Origin: Bolinopsis microptera
Lineage: Eukaryota; Ctenophora; Tentaculata; Lobata; Bolinopsidae
Reading direction: 5' to 3'
Assembly (NCBI RefSeq): GCF_026151205.1
Contig: NC_087080.1
Coordinates: 1,668,879 to 1,732,878, forward strand
DNA length: 64,000 bases
In this document: piece by piece, positions 1 through 10,338 of the stretch
How positions within the stretch are numbered: the first letter of the stretch is position 1
How the letters are laid out: each line of letters opens with the position of its first letter
Notes under the pieces: generated by a model
What the model saw: only the letters and a program-made list of their open reading frames with translations
Database searches by the model: none
Told to the model about the DNA's origin: nothing
Position numbers and translations under genes: made by a program

Positions 1-1603
1 ACTAAAATTACTTGGATTTCTACCGCTTTGATAAATGACTACATGAAGATGGGGAGTTAATATTGTTGATTTATATAATATAGATTATTTATTCTTTAGT
101 GTAGATTAACTTTATTTTTATATATTTTACCAAGTGTGAAGGATCAACCATACGTTATTGATATTTTTGAAATATTTAATGATACATTGATATAATAATA
201 AATGATTGTAATATTTTTATTGAGGCACATGCCACCCCATCGCGGGTTTACTACTACTACTACTACTAAGCTATCAAATTTATGCCGAACAAAGTTATGG
301 TAAGAAAACTTAATAACATATTTTAATACCATATTTTTTAGGTAAACCTCAAAATCTTGTAGTAAGCAAGGATGGCTAAACAATACTGACATTCTGGTGA
401 CCAATATCACAATATGTACAATCTGTAGCAGTTACTCAGTTGCTGTCCGATAAAATTGAAACAGAAAAAGCGGAACAACGCACAACTTATCGGACGTTAT
501 TTGACCGGACATTGCGTGAACGGACATTAAAATGAACGCTAGGGCCTCCAGCGTCCAATTAATGTCTGTTCGAACAAGATTACGGGTAAAGCTACTGGAC
601 ACTGACAAAGGCTCAAGAGATGGTTCTATATATTGTCACATTATTATTATTTAATGATGACTTGTTAATTGATTTTAACAATCACAACACTACATATCCA
701 AACTAATGGCATGGCATAGCAATATCTACGATATCCTAAATCAGTCCCTAAAAAACTTTGCGCGAGTCTGAAAGGCTGTTGGAAGCACAGAGTGCTCCAT
801 ATTTTGTTTTATCAATAAACCTTTCTTTTTTCATTTTCTTTTTTTTTTATGTATCAACTGCGTGCAAATTTCTGTTTCAGATTTGATCTATTTATGATAT
901 ATATTTATGATTATGTAATAAAGTTATTATATTCGTAAACATTGGCTGGCTTACAAACCAGTCCCCAAACGAAACGAAACAAACGTTCTGATTTTAGCTC
1001 CTCATGAAGTCACCAAACAGAAAGTTCGTTTGTTCCACAGTTAATTTATGTGATTGGCTGATACATTAAACACGTAACTAATAAAAGTAGCTCAATTTAT
1101 TTGAAAATTGAACTTTGTAGATAGTAAGACGTAGATACTATTACGACTTTGACAACCTCAACGTTTGATTTTAATCCCTATCATTAAAGATTGAAATTAT
1201 TATTATCATATTTATTGTTATATTTAACATTGCAACTCATCTGACCGTTGGGAGGATTTCTAAAAGAAGGTGTAAACCCTCTGTAGTAATGGACCAGAAC
1301 ATCGAAACCAAGCACATTTATTAGTGTCTTGGATTTAGTAATGTATGATTTCAGCTGCAGATGTTCACTGTGTTCATTCTCTACGTAACTTTACACATCA
1401 CTTAAAACTACATATGTTAGGCAAAGGATAGCATTAATGCCATGCTGCCATTGCAAGCGGAAGAGCAAGTGTGATTTCTGTATCCTAATAGCTTGGCAGT
1501 ATTGACAATTATGACAATTAAAAAAAATCAAACTATATCATTACCTTGCAAGAGGAAGAGCAAGTGTGAAGCAAGTCTGTAGCACTTTAAAAAATCAAAC
1601 TAC
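1..1603. other. Intergenic or intronic sequence, mostly non-coding
   Basis: This AT-rich stretch probably holds the downstream introns of the minus-strand gene described below. At 252-274 there is a (TAC)n run directly after GC-richer sequence; the same run ends the LINE at 22.3 kb, so this may be the 3' end of a related, 5'-truncated LINE copy. At 1450-1590 a short block containing GGAAGAGCAAGTGTGA occurs twice. A possible exon at 348-393 on the minus strand (46 bases, in phase with the exon at 1604-1731) encodes a short hydrophobic peptide, but its donor site is weak and I do not treat it as certain. Confidence 0.4.
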
Positions 1604-4600
1604 CTGATCCGTTCGAGTATTTGCTGGCAATGCGCTGAATATCGCTCTGGTACTTGCAGCTTGTGTCCTCGTTGTCACTGTCAAACTTGTCCAACATAAA
1701 GTCCAGCTCTACGTTAAACGAGCTGCTGTCTCTGAGAGATAGTTACTAGTTAGGATCAGTTAGGTCAATCAAATAGTTTTTAGTTTTAAAAAGTGTGTAT
1801 CCCCATCTTCTATTTGCACATGTTGATTTAAAAAACACCGAATACTGGGGGGGGGGGGGGGGGGGGGGTCCAACTACATTTTTGTACACTAATTTAGCGT
1901 ACATTTGGCAAAAATCTGATGGCCATGTACATTAATGGTCATAAAAAATGTAAAAAAATCGGAAATCCCTGGAAACGGAACAGGAAAAACAGGAATAAAC
2001 ATATTTTGTACATTTTTGTACATGTACATATATTTGGCAAAAATCTGGTGGCCATGTACAAAAATGTAGTTGGACCCCCCCCCCCCCCCCCAATACTTAC
2101 GATGATTTGGGCGGTAGCACCATAGGGTTTTTGGAGGTTTGATAAGCGGTATCGTGCTCGTACACATAACATTCCTCTGCGTTAAACGTTCCATACCTGG
2201 GCGTACTTAGGTTTAAGTTAAAGCACTGGTTAAACGTTCCGTACCTGGGCCAACTTAGGTTTAAGTTAAAGCACTGGTTAAACGTTCCGTACCTGGGCCA
2301 ACTTAGGTTTAAGGGTTAATAGGGCAAACAGCGACCACCGCTTAAGAGCCGGTTAAGAGCCGTTTAAGAGCCGTTTAAGAACCGCTTAAGAGCCGCTTAA
2401 GAACCGTTTAAGAACCGGCTAAGAACCGCTTAAGAACCGGTTAAGAACCGGTTAAGAGCCGGTTTAGAGCCGGTCAAGAGCCGGTGAGCGGCCGCTTAAG
2501 AACCGTCTAAGGACCGCTTAAGAACCGCTTAAGAACCGTTGAAGAACCGCCTCTAAAACTGCATTTAAACAACCTAAGAACCAACTTAGAGCCGTTTAAG
2601 AACCGGTTAAGAACCGGCTAAGAACCGGTTAAGAGCCGGTTAAGAACCGCCTATAGAAAACAGATTTATAAATCTACTAATAAACTTAGATCCGGATAAG
2701 AACCGGCTCTTAACTGGTTAAGAACCGGTTAAGAACCGCCTATAGAAAACAGATTTATAAATCTACTTATCAACCTAGAGCCGGATAAGAACCGGCTCTT
2801 AACCGGTTAAGAACCGTTGTAGAACCGTCTCTAAACACCCTACACCCGGCCCCCCTCTTGTCTTTGCCCCCGCTCCCGACCCAGCACCTCTCCACTCCCC
2901 TGCTCCCTCTCTTGTTCTTACCCCCGCTCTCGGCCCAGCGCATCTCCACTCCCCTGCTCCCTCTTTTGTCTTTACTCCCGCTCCCAGCCCAGCACCTCTT
3001 CACTCCCCTGCTCCCTCTCTTGTCTTTACCCTCGCTCCCGGCCCAGCACCTCTCCACTCCCCTGCTCCCTCTCTTGTCTTTACTCCCGCTCCCGGCCCAG
3101 CACCTCTCAACTCCCCTGCTCCCTCTCATGTACTCATGTTTCATATAATGTACATTATATATGTATCGTATCTAGTGCTTAATTAGATATCCACATTCCA
3201 GTTGATCAGGTCTGCATGCGAAGAAGTCGGCTTACATTAATTTGGTATATAATATGGCGTGTCACATGACGGCACGCGCGATTCAGCGACGTTGCAGCTA
3301 GACGAGCGGTCGCTGGTAGCGATCGCTAGCAGCAACCACGGTGGTCATATATTTATAGTATCCCATAGCTTGTTATTGTCAAGTAGCGGGAGTGCTGGAT
3401 GCATACAACAAGATGGTGTCAGATCTTGTCATCAGATCACTTTCTAAAATGTAATCAGAGCACGACATACCGTTTTCGTCAACGCGAATGTGATCTGATT
3501 CAATACCTATCATTAGGTGTATCTTGCTAATCGGTACAGTGATATCATATTAACACTGGATCTCGTATCCTATCACGCGACAATTATGTTACAATACGCT
3601 TAGCTCAATTAACCCGGTAATTTGAAACTATTTTGGGTTAACCCAAAGTTCTCTCCAGTGTCCGAACGGGATCCCGGCGCCGGGATTGTGATTTTAATCC
3701 CGGCCCCGGCCAATTTTTCCATTTTGACCGGGAATTTAGCCGGGATTTTTTACAAAAAATAGCTCGGTAATTCTGGAGTTTGTGATAAAAAATTGGCTCT
3801 GCCAAAGCCCGAAATTTAAAAAATTAATCGAAGGATTGAAATTTTAGTTTATCATTGATCATTCATGTATACATTTTGAAAAGCATGTTGTAAAGTATAA
3901 TCAATTGAGTACTGAAGCAACACTAATTAACATATTATACCATAAAAATTCTAGAAATCCCGGCCAAATATCCCGGCCCGGGCAAAATCCTGCTCCCGGC
4001 CAAATCCCGGCCGCGGCTAAAAAATGCTAATCCCGGCCAAATCTTAAACCCCGGTCGGTTACAGGTTCTCTCAAATAATAGCGTTAGGGTATGCCAACAC
4101 GTCGCGAAGCATTGCTATTATGTACTATTTAGGGTATAGAATACCCGACTATAAGAGTATGAATACCTTATCGGTGGAAAATTTTCCGTTGAAAAGTTTG
4201 CCTCAATCTCGATTTTGCAAAAATAGGTCAATAATTAGCAAATAAGATTTTTTAGCGAATTTTCGATGAAAATTGAATTGGATTTCTAAGTTTTAATTTT
4301 ATTGAAATAAAACATGTTAATAACATGATGAGTATAACTAAGAAATGCTGACAGCCAAAATCATAGAAATTCATCGGGCGGTAGAAAATTTTCCAGCCAA
4401 AAGTTTTCCGGTTAAAAGTTCTCCGGTTAAAACTCTTGATTCACGAGTTATAACCGTAAAACTTTCTGCACCGATAAGGTAACTTAAAACCGTAATATGC
4501 AATAAGACCCCCCTGTTTCGCGGATTTTGGAAGGAAATATTTGTGCCTCAAAACCGCGAATCCATGACCCAAATATATTGGTCTAACTGGTAACACAGGC

Positions 4601-7600
4601 CACGATAATACCTTGCTGCACTACAAAACACCTCAATATGCTTTCATTTATACAGAGTGGGCCAGAACATCGCGGCCCGATTATCAACCGTGGTCCCAAA
4701 ATTTTCAAAATGAAAAAAAAATCAAAGTTTTTCTAAAAATTGTATTTCTGCATGTTTCATGTGATTCCAATCATTTTGAGCAAAAACTTTTTTTTTCAAA
4801 TTTTCCAAATTTCCAATCGAGGAAAACTTTATTTGGTAATTAACGATAGAAGAAGTTGTGGTCCTACAAAAGAAGCAAACTACGAGGGGACGGGGTATAA
4901 TTGCATTTATTAACGATTTTGACTCATTGATTATTCTGCGTGTTATTTAATAACATATTAACCACTCTAGCCGGTGGTTAATAAAATATTAACCACTCCA
5001 GCTGGTGGTTAATACAATATTAACCACTCTTCCCGGTGGTTAACGCTAAAAATTAACTCACCCTGGGAGTGGTTGAATACTGGCGTGGAGGGGTGTTGTG
5101 GAAGGGTGTTGTGGGGGGTGTGGGGGCAGGGGCCAGGGCGGGGGGGGGGGGGACTGGGTTCAGGTACATGCTATTTGGTAAACACGTTTGGTATATATTT
5201 TATATTCTTTACGCTTTACGTTTATTTTTTTAGTAATTTTTCCCGATCTGACACGATTGTTATTGTAAGATCTTTTAATTTGAATCTTGAATCTTGAATC
5301 TTGAATCTATATATTTTGATAAAGTTTTTAGATTAGGCGTTTTGTAGTGCATTGAGGTGCTATCATGGTCTGTCATGCCAGTTAGACTAGTATATTTAGG
5401 CCATAGGCTGCATCCCGGTTTTTAAGACCCAAAATTTTCCTCCCAAAATCGGCGAAACAGGTGACAGGGGGTCTGACTGTATAACTATAAATACAGTTAA
5501 AGTTATACCACACTGCCACCCTCCCCCACCCTTCGTGCGCGGTTTATGAGGCCCAAACTTTTCATCCCGAGATATTTTCTTGGGAAGACATTGTCTTTTG
5601 GTGGTGAAGACATTGTTCAGGTTATCATAACGTTAGCTATAACCGCTTATATAGTATACACCTGGCAAACTTTCGTCATAATCACTAACTCCTGTGTAGG
5701 TGCTACCTTGCTGATACGTGAACCAAAGGCATTCCATCAGTGATTGGGTGTGAGATATAGCTCATATGATTGCTCATCTAAACGCAATAACATATTTTCG
5801 GCGATTCGTATCACGTGACGTGACTGTGTGCAAATGATTGGGCTGGCGAATTTTGACCGATGACATGCTGTACGTGGCTAATTACCGATTTGATGGGTTT
5901 AAAAGGACACTGAAACTTGTATTTATCTATTACACATTTACTACATCAAGATGACATCTCCTCACTTCCTCTCTTGGAACGACCTCGATAGAGCTAACGT
6001 GCTGGCAACAGAAGAGAACTGTATACAGTACTGCGTTGACGTTGGGATACTACGAGATCGCAGATACTGTACCACCTGCCAACAATGGATGACGATAGTG
6101 AAATGCTCGACTCAGAAGTTTAAAGATGGCTGCTGCTGGCGATGCCCTGGTGGAGCTCACTTCGTGTCCATCCGCACTGACTCCCTCCTGGCCGGGAAAC
6201 AGATACCTGCTATGAAGTTTCTACACCTACTTTGGCTCTACTGTACCTTTAGCAGCGTCTGCCAAGCTGCAGTTACCCTCTCTATGGATCCTAAGAAAGT
6301 CCGGGGATTCTTTAAAGCTATCAGACAGTGCATGGCGGAAGACTTGTTCTCTGGTGACGTGATGATCGGAGGTCCTGGACAGATAGTAGAAATTGACGAG
6401 TTTATGTGGATGAGAAAACAAGGTCTCACTCGCTCTGATCCTGATTGCCGGAGACTTTTCAACAGAGAACTACCACTTTTGATGAAAAGACTGTTTGCAT
6501 AGTTATAACGTGTGATAGCGAAGTACTGAATGGATTGATATAATATTTTAATTTATCTGTACATTAAACTCGTTCTGTAATTCAACGTTGTATCTCAGAC
6601 AATAATTGATGTACTATTACTATTCGATTAATCATTTATGTAATTTATTAATCTACCTATGAAATTTGATTCGAAATAAATTGAAATTCTAACAAAATTG
6701 AAGTCTTAATAATTGCATCTGCGCACTATAAGACATGCATCATGAAATATTATGATTTGCATCGCGATATTGGGTCGAGCCGTCAGGCGAGATGCTAATA
6801 GCAATACAATTATAACAAAAGCGAGGTGCTATTGCCAACATTGTTACGTACGTCAAAAACTACTAACCTAGTCTAAAATGGGGAGGGAGGGGAGTGGAGA
6901 GGTGCTGGGACGGGAGTGGGGGTAAAGACACGAGAGGGAGCAGGGGAGTGGAAAGATGCTGGGGCCGGGAGCGGGGGTAAATACAAGAGAGGGAGCAGGG
7001 GAGTGGAGAGGCGCTGGGGCCGGGAGCGGGGGTAAAGACGAGAGGGAGCAGTGGAGAGGTGCTGGGCCGGGAGCGGGAGTAAAGACAAAAGAAGGAGCAG
7101 GGGAGTGGAGATGCGCTGGGGCCGGGAGCGGGGTAACGACGAGAGGGAGCAGGGGAGTTGAGAGGTGCTGGGCCGGGAGCGGGAGTAAAGACAAAAAAGG
7201 GAGCAGGAGGGTGGAGAGGCGCTGGGGCCGGGAGCGGGGGTAAAGACAAGAGAGGGAGCAGGGGAGTGGAGTGGTGCTGGGCCGGGAGCGAGGGTAAAGA
7301 CAAGAGAGGGAGCAGGGGAGTGAAGAGGTGCTGGGCTGGGAGCGGGAGTAAAGACAAAAGAGGGAGCAAGGGAGTGGAGTGGTGCTGGGCCGGGAGCGAG
7401 GGTAAAGACAAGAGAGGGAGCAGGGGAGTGGAGAGGTGCTGGGTCGGGAGCGAGGGTAAAGACAAGAGAGGGAGCAGGGGAGTGGAGAGGTGCTGGGCGG
7501 GGAGCGGGAGTAAAGACAAAAGAGGGAGCAGGGGAGTGGAGAGGCGCTGGGGCCGGGAGCGGGGGTAAAGACAAGAGAGGGAGCAGGGGAGTGGAGTGGT

Positions 7601-10338
7601 GCTGGGCCGGGAGCGAGGGTAAAGACAAGAGAGGGAGCGGGGGAGTTTAAATGTGCTGGGCCGGGTGTAGGGTGTTTACATGTAGTTTTAGAGACGGTTC
7701 TTCAACGGTTCTTAACCGGTTAAGAGCCGGTTCTTATCCGGCTCTAGGTTGATAAGTAGATTTATAAATCTGTTTTCTATAGGCGGTTCTTAACCGGTTC
7801 TTAACCGGTTAAGAGCCGGTTCTTATCCGGATCTAAGTTTATTAGTAGATTTATAAATCTGTTTTCTATAGGCGGTTCTTAACCGGCTCTTAACCGGTTC
7901 TTAGCCGGTTCTTAACCGGTTCTTAAACGGCTCTAAGTTGGTTCTTAGGTTGTTTAAATGCAGTTTTAGAGGCGGTTCTTCAACGGTTCTTAAGCGGTTC
8001 TTAAGCGGTCCTTAGACGGTTCTTAAGCGGCCGCTCACCGGCTCTTGACCGGCTCTAAACCGGCTCTTAACCGGTTCTTAAGCGGTTCTTAGCCGGTTCT
8101 TAGCCGGTTCTTAAACGGTTCTTAAGCGGCTCTTAAGCGGTTCTTAAACGGCTCTTAAACGGCTCTTAACCGGCTCTTAAGCGGTGGTCGGTCTTTGACC
8201 TAATTCCCGGTTTAAGTTAAAGCACTGGTTAAACGTTCCGTATCTGGGCCAACTTAGGTTTAAGATAAAGCACTGGTTAAACGTTCCGTACCTGGGCCAA
8301 CTTAGGTTTAAGTTAAAGCACTGGTTTAACATACTCTTATGATACCCTACCTGTGTGAAAATACCGACGGAAGAGCTTTTAAATGAGCCAGAAACAATTT
8401 TGGGGTCGGGGATGGTTCTCCTACCTGGGAACCAAGACATTACGTTGAGATCTCTGTGTGACAGTGGTACCCGGCACGTTATAAGCTCCACAAAACTGGG
8501 CAGACAAACACTTGTACTTCGTCTGAGGAAGTGAATAATTAATAATTAAATTAGTCACTTGGAATATAAATTAACTGCTGAGAAGATTCAAATAAAAATA
8601 TCTGCTTATCTCAGAAAGTTTGTAGTTACCTCTAACATGTTCACGTTGGAGCTCTTCCCCACTGTTATAAGTCGAATTGGAGCCAAATTGTTAGGGTTCA
8701 TAACTGTCTCTGAAATAGTTTTAATCGTTTAAACAGGTTACAATTTCAACATGGTTCGTCACTCGGTACCATAACTTCATCTCTCTAGTACTATAATAAT
8801 CTGGTACGGGAAGTATTCTGATTTGTGTGTACTGTGCAAATCAGGCTTAACGCTAGTAAAGTCTCATCCCAGCATTAAATGATTCAAAATGGACAATGGT
8901 GCACAATGCACATGACAGGTCATGTTGGCACAGGAGGAATCTATACGGACAGGCTTTTCACGTGGGAAATTTGCAAGCAATGATTAGATAGCAAAAGTGG
9001 CAATGCGCGTACAATTTGCGCCTTGTCAATCACGAAATATTGGATCGGTAATGCGCGTAACAGACATGACACGACTTCCACGAGGCAATTCCTTTTCGTA
9101 GGTCTACGACTCATTAACAATTGGCGTGCAAAGATGGCCATTTCTCAAATTGCAACACTCAAAAACATCGAAATGTATAACACGATCACCTCTATCAAAT
9201 AATGTGTGAAAAATATTCACGCAACGTACAATAAAATATTCCATTAAGTTGGCGGTTACAGCATAAAAAGGTTGTGTGTTACATCGTCAAGCAGAGCAAT
9301 TTGAAATCCAGCTGTTTGAGAGTTTAACGCATGCAGCCATACGTTTTAATATAGAATATAAATTTAAACCGTACCTTTTCTGTAGGGTTTTTTGTAAAGC
9401 GTCTCAGCAGCGCTAGTCGGAGTTCTGGGAGACGATTCCTGAATTGACAGACAATCAATTTACTTGTATTTAATGTTTACGTGTGAGAAAATAATGTTTA
9501 AAGTTAAGCTAATTTGTGGTACCAACATAATATGTTCTATGTCAAAAGGTAATTTACAGAGTGGATCGGAACTAACGCAATGATTCAGCAGTAAATGAGC
9601 TCTGAATCCTAATATCTTGGCAGTCATCCAAGTTATGACAATTATGCACCAAATAAGATATAACTATACATGAAGATTGTTTTGTCACGTGGTGTTCAAC
9701 ACAGCCAGTAAAACTGTTCTAATATCGTCACGTGATGAGGTTTGTGATCAGTATAACATTCACGACATTGACCACAGATCACGATTGTATATGAGAACAA
9801 GTACAAACCATATTATAACGAATTGATCAATAACAAAAACATCTTTCTGTATAGTCAAAATATAAAGAAAAAAGATATAAACAAAGAATCTAAAAAGTAA
9901 GAAAATATATTTAACCTGGCGAGTCGGAGATTTCGTTTTACCTTCGACAGAACTTTCAACTGAAACAAGGCTTGGGTAAGGATTTTTAGAAATTAGAAAT
10001 TTGCGAAGGAATGTACACTGAAGGAATTCTATTTTCACGAATCGATCTGGATATAGAATTATAGAATAAAAAAATTATTTACCTTGAGTTTATTGTTTAT
10101 TACAGAGTTGGCACTTCAACAATCAATACAGACTTTGAAATTCAGCGAAATAACTTTCACTCTAACAGAAAATTCCTATCCATAAAATTCCATATTTATT
10201 TTAAGGATCAAACAACACGAACATAGCACGCAAGAAAAAAAGAAAAACGCATCCAAGTACAACGCAAGAATATGCAATATAAAATCCATCCTTCTCACAT
10301 GATAACGCAAAGAAAACTAACCTTGATAATTTGTTACT
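1604..10338 (-). CDS. Unrecognised multi-exon gene (partial), interrupted by a Merlin transposon in an intron
   Basis: I assembled this gene by hand from splice sites. In transcript order the exons are 9959-9916 (44 bp), 9438-9375 (64), 8709-8630 (80), 8522-8425 (98), 2196-2101 (96) and 1731-1604 (128). Each is bounded by AG and GT, and every junction keeps phase, giving 170 codons without a stop. A 17-bp micro-exon at 10338-10322 also fits upstream. The peptide is rich in Ser, Thr, Tyr and Asn, with pieces such as TVTQRSQRNVLVPR, NAEECYVYEHDTAY and an acidic stretch LDKFDSDNEDTSCKYQ; I see no signal peptide, membrane segment or known domain. Neither the first nor the last exon was found, so the gene continues on both sides. 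The intron between 8425 and 2196 holds the 5.9-kb transposon. I do not recognise the family and propose no function; the phase agreement over six exons is the evidence that it is real. Confidence 0.65.
1847..2091. mobile_element. 245-bp MITE with poly-G/poly-C ends, TSD AATACT
   Basis: The element begins with a run of about 22 G followed by TCCAACTACATTTTTGTACA and ends with the inverted copy of that sequence and a run of about 17 C. The six bases AATACT lie on both sides (1841-1846 and 2092-2097) and look like a target-site duplication. The internal sequence repeats TTTGGCAAAAATCTG on both arms. There is no coding capacity; the ORFs across it are artefacts. It lies in an intron only four bases from the splice donor of the exon at 2101-2196. 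The superfamily is not clear. Confidence 0.7.
2197..2313. repeat. Tandem ~56-bp repeat containing a copied splice acceptor
   Basis: Two to three copies of a ~56-bp unit (containing ACGTTCCGTACCTGGGCC and TTAGGTTTAAGTTAAAGC) follow the exon at 2101-2196. The unit includes the intron end and first bases of that exon, so each copy carries a ghost acceptor. The array resumes at 8209-8330, beyond the transposon, which shows that the transposon landed inside it. The unit without an insertion serves as an empty-site control for the transposon ends. Confidence 0.75.
2330..2815. repeat. Left-arm subterminal array of AAGAACCGG/AAGAGCCGG units
   Basis: About forty imperfect copies of a 10-12 bp unit, mostly TTAAGAACCGG or TTAAGAGCCGG, are interrupted by AT-rich spacers such as TTTATAAATCTACT. 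The mirror array is at 7690-8185. Such dense subterminal repeats are typical transposase-binding regions, which is an inference here. Confidence 0.85.
2846..3132. repeat. GC-rich ~60-bp minisatellite, left arm
   Basis: Five copies of a unit containing CTCCCTCTCTTGTCTTTAC and CAGCACCTCTCCACTCCC. The same unit, inverted, is repeated about thirteen times at 6876-7665. Unequal copy number in the two arms suggests expansion after insertion. The open frames through it are a by-product of the repeat and are not genes. Confidence 0.9.
3656..4064. mobile_element. hAT-type MITE, 409 bp, TSD GTTCTCTC
   Basis: Perfect 8-bp direct repeats GTTCTCTC flank it (3648-3655 and 4065-4072). The ends are CAGTGTCCGAACGG and, inverted, CTGTAACCGACCGG. 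The 8-bp duplication and CAG-type ends fit the hAT superfamily. The subterminal region repeats ATCCCGGCC many times on both arms. It has no coding capacity and is nested inside the Merlin element. Confidence 0.8.
4164..4482. mobile_element. Short inverted-repeat element (~320 bp)
   Basis: TACCTTATCGGTGGAAA at the left is answered by an inverted copy ending in CACCGATAAGGTA at the right. The outermost TA on each side could be a mariner-type TA duplication. Sequence just inside both ends repeats AAATTTTCC/AAAGTTTTCCGG motifs. There is no ORF. The boundaries rest only on the inverted repeat. Confidence 0.5.
4497..5483. mobile_element. Tc1/mariner-like non-autonomous element, ~990 bp
   Basis: An inverted repeat of about 120 bp joins 4500-4625 and 5350-5483: the right end, inverted, starts CAGTCAGACCCCCTG, and the left end contains AAGACCCCCCTGTTTCGC. 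A TA dinucleotide lies at each outer edge, and CAGT-type ends with TA fit Tc1/mariner. The centre holds three copies of a ~36-bp unit around TTAACCACTCTAGCCGGTGG (4955-5045) and a poly-G run. No transposase is present. Confidence 0.6.
5951..6502 (+). pseudogene. Merlin transposase, C-terminally truncated (183 aa)
   Basis: The protein begins MTSPHFLSWNDLD and carries the Merlin/IS1016 layout: an N-terminal Cys-rich finger (CTTCQQW, then CCWRCPGG), a helical middle with KVRGFFKAIRQ, and GGPGQIVEIDEF, whose Asp is the first catalytic residue of the DDE domain. Merlin transposases are normally about 300 residues; this frame ends about 30 residues after that Asp, and the second Asp and the Glu are not found downstream. 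The start is ATG at 5951, about 60 bp after an AT-rich promoter-like stretch. I infer that the copy is inactive unless a missing exon exists. It lies centrally between the two long arms, as expected of the element's own gene. Confidence 0.75.
6503..6869. other. Non-coding interior of the Merlin element
   Basis: AT-rich sequence with AATAAA at 6675-6680, which could serve the transposase transcript. The second half (6780-6869) leads into the right arm. No further DDE motif was seen here in any frame. Confidence 0.4.
6876..7665. repeat. GC-rich ~60-bp minisatellite, right arm
   Basis: About thirteen copies of a unit with GGGAGCAGGGGAGTGGAGAG and GGTGCTGGGCCGGGAGCGGG, inverted relative to 2846-3132. 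Long open frames exist on both strands because the unit length is close to a multiple of three; they are not genes. Confidence 0.9.
7690..8185. repeat. Right-arm subterminal array of CCGGTTCTTAA units
   Basis: Mirror image of 2330-2815, with the same order of unit variants and the same TTTATAAATCTG spacers, ending in CTTAAGCGGTGGTCG. The agreement in order over several hundred bases shows that the two arms are one inverted repeat rather than independent satellites. Confidence 0.85.
8209..8330. repeat. Continuation of the ~56-bp host tandem repeat
   Basis: Two further copies of the unit seen at 2197-2313, beginning with the right copy of the target duplication GGTTTAAG. It gives the intact, insertion-free sequence across the transposon's target site. 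Confidence 0.75.

Larger units (their letters stand above)
2314..8208. mobile_element. Merlin-type DNA transposon with very long inverted repeats, 5.9 kb
   Basis: The flanking 8-bp direct repeats GGTTTAAG (2306-2313 and 8209-8216) occur once in the uninterrupted host repeat, so they are a target-site duplication; Merlin elements are known to make 8-9 bp ones. Left tip GGTTAATAGGGCAAACAG and right tip (reverse complement) GGGAATTAGGTCAAAGAC are similar, then both arms read CGACCACCGCTTAAGAGCC. The arms run about 2314-3133 and 6870-8208. Each consists of an outer array of short AAGAACCGG/TTAAGAGCCGG units and an inner GC-rich minisatellite. Between them lie a Merlin transposase fragment (5951-6502), a hAT MITE, an inverted-repeat element and a mariner-like element. 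The tip could be shifted by one base (7-bp duplication). Confidence 0.8.

Noticed and set aside
1847..2091. Poly-G and poly-C runs as assembly gaps or artefacts
   Set aside because: They form the mirrored ends of an element with matching inverted repeats and a 6-bp direct repeat, so they are biological here.
2770..3148. Open frames of about 100 codons on both strands
   Set aside because: They run through the ~60-bp minisatellite; peptide repeats such as GSRGVERCWAGS merely mirror the DNA unit.
6863..7628. Pro/Ser-rich and Gly/Arg-rich frames up to 251 codons
   Set aside because: Same minisatellite, open in five frames at once, with no other coding signal.
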